8,567 nt of DNA, taken from assembly GCA_016919565.1 (NCBI GenBank), contig JACXTO010000138.1:1-8567 (forward strand), written 5' to 3'. The notes beneath the pieces were generated by a model. That model made no database searches, was not told the origin of the DNA, and saw nothing but the letters and a program-made list of their open reading frames with translations. A program made the position numbers and the translations under genes. How positions within the stretch are numbered: position 1 is the stretch's first letter; every line of letters starts with the position of its first letter. The DNA is from Methanomassiliicoccaceae archaeon. Lineage in GTDB: Archaea > Thermoplasmatota > Thermoplasmata > Methanomassiliicoccales > UBA472. Below are positions 6,360 to 8,567 of this stretch, piece by piece.

Positions 6360-7627
6360 TGCACTCCCTCCTTGGCCGCCATCATCTCTTCCAACGTCCC
6401 GCCGCAGGCGCGCTGCAGCTCCCAACCCTCCTTAATCGTCAGCCTGCGCTTGAACTGGAACTCGCGACCGTAGTAGCGGTCGGAGGGGTGCGACGACATT
6501 ATGTCCCCAGGATAGAAGCATTCCAGCCAGGAGGTGGTGAAGGGATTGAAGATGCTAAGGATCCCTTCCCCGTCCCCCTCGATCGGCTCAAAGGTTCTAG
6601 GGTCGAGCAGTAAGACCTCCGACAGCGGGTAGGGCATCTTGTCCATAACGCCATGATGGTCGATTAGCGCGGTCAGCGTCTCGGTCATTCCCAGCACGTC
6701 CATGAATGGAGCTGGTCTCGGCTCGCCCTTCTTGGTCTTGGCGGTGAACTGCTTGCGCGACAGCTCCACGATATTGTCGTAAGGCGGGAGGTCGGCGAAG
6801 CCTTTGCTGCCGCCGCCTGTCACTACCACACCGCCCCTTCCCAGATGGACCGGTGGAGAGCCAGTGGCCAGCTTCTGCACGACATATTTCGACCAGGTCA
6901 GTTCCTCCATCCTCTTGGCGAGGAGGTACACTCCCGCCGGAGGGGTGAAGAAGAGCTTGGGCTGCTGCTTGGCCTTGAGGAACCTCATGATGCGCTTTCG
7001 GTTGGGCTCTAGCTTCTGCCAAGGCTTGTTTCCCTCCATACCTTCCTGCAGGTCCATGCCGTAGATGAGCTCGATGCCCTTGGATTCCAAGGCCAGCTCT
7101 ACGAACGCCACGAAGCTGAGGCGATAGCGCAGCTCGGGAGCGGCCATGAACAGGGCAATGCCTTCGTTCTGGTCCAATGTATCTCCGTAAACGTACTCGA
7201 AAAGCACCGCGTTTGCCTTGACCATGATGGCCAAGTCCAAGGGGCTGCGATAAAGTTTCACCGGGGCCCGCCCGGTCGTCCCGGATGATTGGAAGCTCTC
7301 CCCGTTCTCCTGGACGTCTTTTATCAAGAACATCTTCTGACCCTCCCCCCGCAGCATATCTGATGGGACTGCCAGCTTGGCTAGGTCCTCGATGCCCGCG
7401 TGCTTCGGGTCGATATCGAGACGGTCGAATAGATCAACGTAATAGGGATTGTGGCGGGCAAAGAACGACAGGCAATCGCGGGCCATCTGTTTGCGCATCT
7501 GGACTAACTGGTCGGGTGATTTCTTGAACAGGCTGTCCCCTTGTATAAGCTCCCAGATTCTGGCGACGTACGGATCTTTGAGGAGCGGGCTCTGGGAGGC
7601 GCGGTCGAAGATGTCGTTGACCGTCAT
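6356..7627 (-). CDS. LuxE-family acyl-protein synthetase (ATP-dependent acyl activation)
   Basis: This 423-residue protein is of the LuxE/PaaK-like adenylate-forming type. SFQSSGTTGRAPVKLYRS (111-128) is the ATP-phosphate-binding loop, and MDVLGMTET (309-317) corresponds to the adenylate motif. FYPGDI (371-376) fits the conserved 'GD' region. LuxE uses ATP to activate a carboxylic acid and carries the acyl group on a cysteine near its C-terminus before handing it to LuxC. Cys408 in QRACGG, 15 residues before the end, is in the right place for that cysteine; Cys370 is an alternative. It is the first gene of the operon and overlaps LuxC by ATGA. The ATG at 7627 is the earliest start, since an in-frame TGA lies 18 bases before it. 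No SD is visible, so a leaderless message is likely, and T-rich CTTTTGTTTC (7656-7647) is at a suitable distance for a weak TATA box. The acid substrate is unknown. Confidence 0.92.
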   Translation of the reverse strand: MTVNDIFDRASQSPLLKDPYVARIWELIQGDSLFKKSPDQLVQMRKQMARDCLSFFARHNPYYVDLFDRLDIDPKHAGIEDLAKLAVPSDMLRGEGQKMFLIKDVQENGESFQSSGTTGRAPVKLYRSPLDLAIMVKANAVLFEYVYGDTLDQNEGIALFMAAPELRYRLSFVAFVELALESKGIELIYGMDLQEGMEGNKPWQKLEPNRKRIMRFLKAKQQPKLFFTPPAGVYLLAKRMEELTWSKYVVQKLATGSPPVHLGRGGVVVTGGGSKGFADLPPYDNIVELSRKQFTAKTKKGEPRPAPFMDVLGMTETLTALIDHHGVMDKMPYPLSEVLLLDPRTFEPIEGDGEGILSIFNPFTTSWLECFYPGDIMSSHPSDRYYGREFQFKRRLTIKEGWELQRACGGTLEEMMAAKEGVQ

Positions 7628-7685
7628 GGCACAGCCGATTGCGTTTCAGAAACAAAAGGACGATGCTAGCGGCGACATCCTGAAG

Positions 7686-7693
7686 GGAGGTGA
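7686..7693 (+). promoter_or_regulatory. Full-length Shine-Dalgarno sequence in the divergent spacer
   Basis: GGAGGTGA, continued by CC, is an uninterrupted complement of the archaeal 16S 3' end, eight bases before an ATG at 7702. It does not serve the 164-residue gene directly: that gene is in another frame and starts 84 bases further on. It may serve the small ORF at 7702-7788, or be chance. Confidence 0.35.
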
Positions 7694-7701
7694 CCATTTC
7701 C

Positions 7702-7788
7702 ATGCCCAGAACAAGTATTTCGGCATGTGAGAAGAGGCCAGAAAGGAATAAGATGGGGCGCATCATCTTTATTCAGCATGAACTCTGA
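7702..7788 (+). CDS. Possible 28-residue leader ORF coupled to the downstream gene
   Basis: ATG at 7702 opens 28 codons (MPRTSISACEKRPERNKMGR, then IIFIQHEL) ending in TGA at 7786-7788. It is preceded by the strongest Shine-Dalgarno match in the window. Its stop lies eight bases past the ATG of the next gene at 7778, in a different frame, an arrangement that allows translational coupling. The peptide is basic, with no recognised family and no clear membrane segment. The next gene has no obvious SD of its own, which gives this ORF a plausible purpose. Against it: the ORF is short, and composition gives no independent support. Confidence 0.3.
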   Translation: MPRTSISACEKRPERNKMGRIIFIQHEL

Positions 7789-8272
7789 GACCATCAACGC
7801 GCTGAACTGCTATCGGCGGATGGGTTACGAGGACGTGAGCGAGGACTTCGCGGACGAGATCGAATCCATCCCGGACCAGACGGCGAAGCAGGAGTACGTG
7901 AAGCGCGAGGTGGAACGGGTCGGATCGCTGTTCAGGCGCATCTCCGAGGCCATCCTGGAGAAGCATAGCGACTCGGATTTCGAGGACATCGTGGTGGCAT
8001 GCAAGGCGCTGATGGACCGGGACAGCGCCGGAACGGTGGTCATCGTCGGAGACGTGATATTCGACGAGGTCACGATAACGCCCCAGGCGGAGGCGATCAA
8101 GAGGTCCATCGAGCAGGTGATTGCGCACCAGCAGCTCGAGCTCAAGACCGAGTACGAGGTCCAGGAAGTGGTCTGGGCCCTGGACTTCGCCCTGAAGAGC
8201 CTGACAGACTGGGAGTTCGCCAGCGAGCAGATCGTGCTGGTGAAATACTGCGAGACCGGCGACCCGTGCTGA
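7778..8272 (+). CDS. Hypothetical acidic helical protein, 164 residues
   Basis: I do not recognise this family. The translation starts MNSETINALNCYRRMGYEDV and is acidic and largely helical in character. Clear amphipathic stretches lie at about 35-62 (rich in Lys/Arg/Glu), 104-125 and 126-145. No membrane segment or signal peptide is seen. Four cysteines are at 11, 75, 158 and 164, the last two in the C-terminal YCETGDPC, too sparse to call a metal site. Third-position G/C bias matches the flanking genes, which supports real coding. The start at 7778 (ATG) is preferred over an in-frame GTG at 7727, whose extra 17 residues look untranslated and lack an SD. The gene is divergent from LuxE across 150 bases, so the two could share a control region. 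No function is proposed. Confidence 0.75.
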   Translation: MNSETINALNCYRRMGYEDVSEDFADEIESIPDQTAKQEYVKREVERVGSLFRRISEAILEKHSDSDFEDIVVACKALMDRDSAGTVVIVGDVIFDEVTITPQAEAIKRSIEQVIAHQQLELKTEYEVQEVVWALDFALKSLTDWEFASEQIVLVKYCETGDPC

Positions 8273-8339
8273 GCTCGCTGGATACCACGCGGGTCGATGC
8301 TGTCGCGCACCACATCATAGCGTTGTCAGCGGTTCACGA
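8273..8339. other. Short convergent intergenic gap
   Basis: These 67 bases separate the stop of the hypothetical gene from the stop of the VOC-like gene on the other strand. No T-rich terminator or clear hairpin is visible. Confidence 0.4.
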
Positions 8340-8567
8340 TTAATCCTGTTCGAGCTCCTCGCTGTCGAACGCCGAAGGCTCCTCGATGACATGGAAGAGG
8401 ATGCCAGCGGGATTGTTGATGTGGCATCTGCCCTCCCGCCCTTCCCAGATGACGACCTTCCAGCCTTGGGAGACGAGGTCTGCCCTCGCCACCTCGATGT
8501 CCGGGACGATTATCTCCAGGATCGGGCCGAGCTCCGGTCCTTTCTCGATATGGAGACTGATGTCATC
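8340..8567 (-). CDS. VOC/glyoxalase-like protein, C-terminal part (cut by window edge)
   Basis: The frame is open from the right edge to TAA at 8342-8340, giving 75 residues that begin DDISLHIEKGPELGPILEII and end EEPSAFDSEELEQD. The order is: strand (LEIIVPDI), helix (EVARADLVSQG), strand (WKVVIWEG), then a loop and two strands (GRCHINNPAGILFHVIEEP). This is the second half of a beta-alpha-beta-beta-beta module of the vicinal oxygen chelate superfamily, where 'DPxGxxxxxxE'-like endings are common (here NPAGILFHVIEEP). An acidic tail follows. The superfamily includes glyoxalases, dioxygenases, epimerases and resistance proteins, so no reaction is assigned. The N-terminal half and start are outside the window. 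Confidence 0.65.
   Translation of the reverse strand, partial: DDISLHIEKGPELGPILEIIVPDIEVARADLVSQGWKVVIWEGREGRCHINNPAGILFHVIEEPSAFDSEELEQD

Noticed and set aside
4893..6425. Longer 510-residue form of the LuxC protein starting at 6425
   Set aside because: The extra 22 residues are read from inside LuxE, rich in Gly/Arg/Asp and unlike the family. The ATG at 6359 has an SD and an ATGA overlap.
1985..7627. A bacterial-type bioluminescence (lux) operon
   Set aside because: No luciferase subunit (LuxA/LuxB), LuxD or flavin reductase gene is present; only the acid-to-aldehyde pair resembles lux.
1..8567. CRISPR arrays, insertion sequences, prophage or integron features
   Set aside because: I saw no regularly spaced repeats, no transposase or integrase, and no terminal inverted repeats with target duplications.

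Overview
The window reads as chromosomal DNA of an archaeon, most likely a euryarchaeon of the Thermoplasmata/Methanomassiliicoccales type. That placement is inferred from protein character and was not tested by search. The supporting signs are a type II (archaeal) glyceraldehyde-3-phosphate dehydrogenase, the start of an archaeal-style phosphoglycerate kinase, a small DUF5654-like membrane protein, a TATA/BRE-type promoter, Shine-Dalgarno sequences matching GGAGGTGA, and two TTG starts with good ribosome binding sites.

Layout. Positions 1-1178 (minus strand) hold gap followed by the first 25 codons of pgk, a lower-glycolysis pair. A two-helix membrane protein lies at 1327-1581 (minus) with its own promoter. 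A 403-base spacer (1582-1984) has no convincing gene. A radical SAM protein (1985-2914, plus) converges on, and overlaps by 41 bp, a four-gene minus-strand operon. In transcription order that operon is a LuxE-type acyl-protein synthetase (7627-6356), a LuxC-type acyl-CoA/acyl-protein reductase (6359-4893), an extended SDR/epimerase-like oxidoreductase (4896-3901) and a MenA-like UbiA prenyltransferase (3833-2874). The first three genes are joined by 4-base stop/start overlaps. Divergent from LuxE is an unrecognised 164-residue acidic helical protein (7778-8272), preceded by a possible 28-codon leader ORF. The right edge carries the C-terminal part of a VOC/glyoxalase-like protein (minus).

How they may work together. 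LuxE-family proteins activate a carboxylic acid with ATP and hold the acyl group on a cysteine. LuxC-family proteins reduce the acyl thioester to an aldehyde with NADPH. Here they occur without luciferase (LuxAB) or thioesterase (LuxD) genes, in an organism type that normally makes isoprenoid rather than fatty-acyl lipids. They sit next to an oxidoreductase, a polyprenyl transferase with an altered second Asp motif, and a radical SAM enzyme. The best reading is a small biosynthetic cluster for a prenylated or otherwise lipid-soluble compound, made through an acid-to-aldehyde step. The product cannot be named from sequence. This cluster is the main point of interest in the window.
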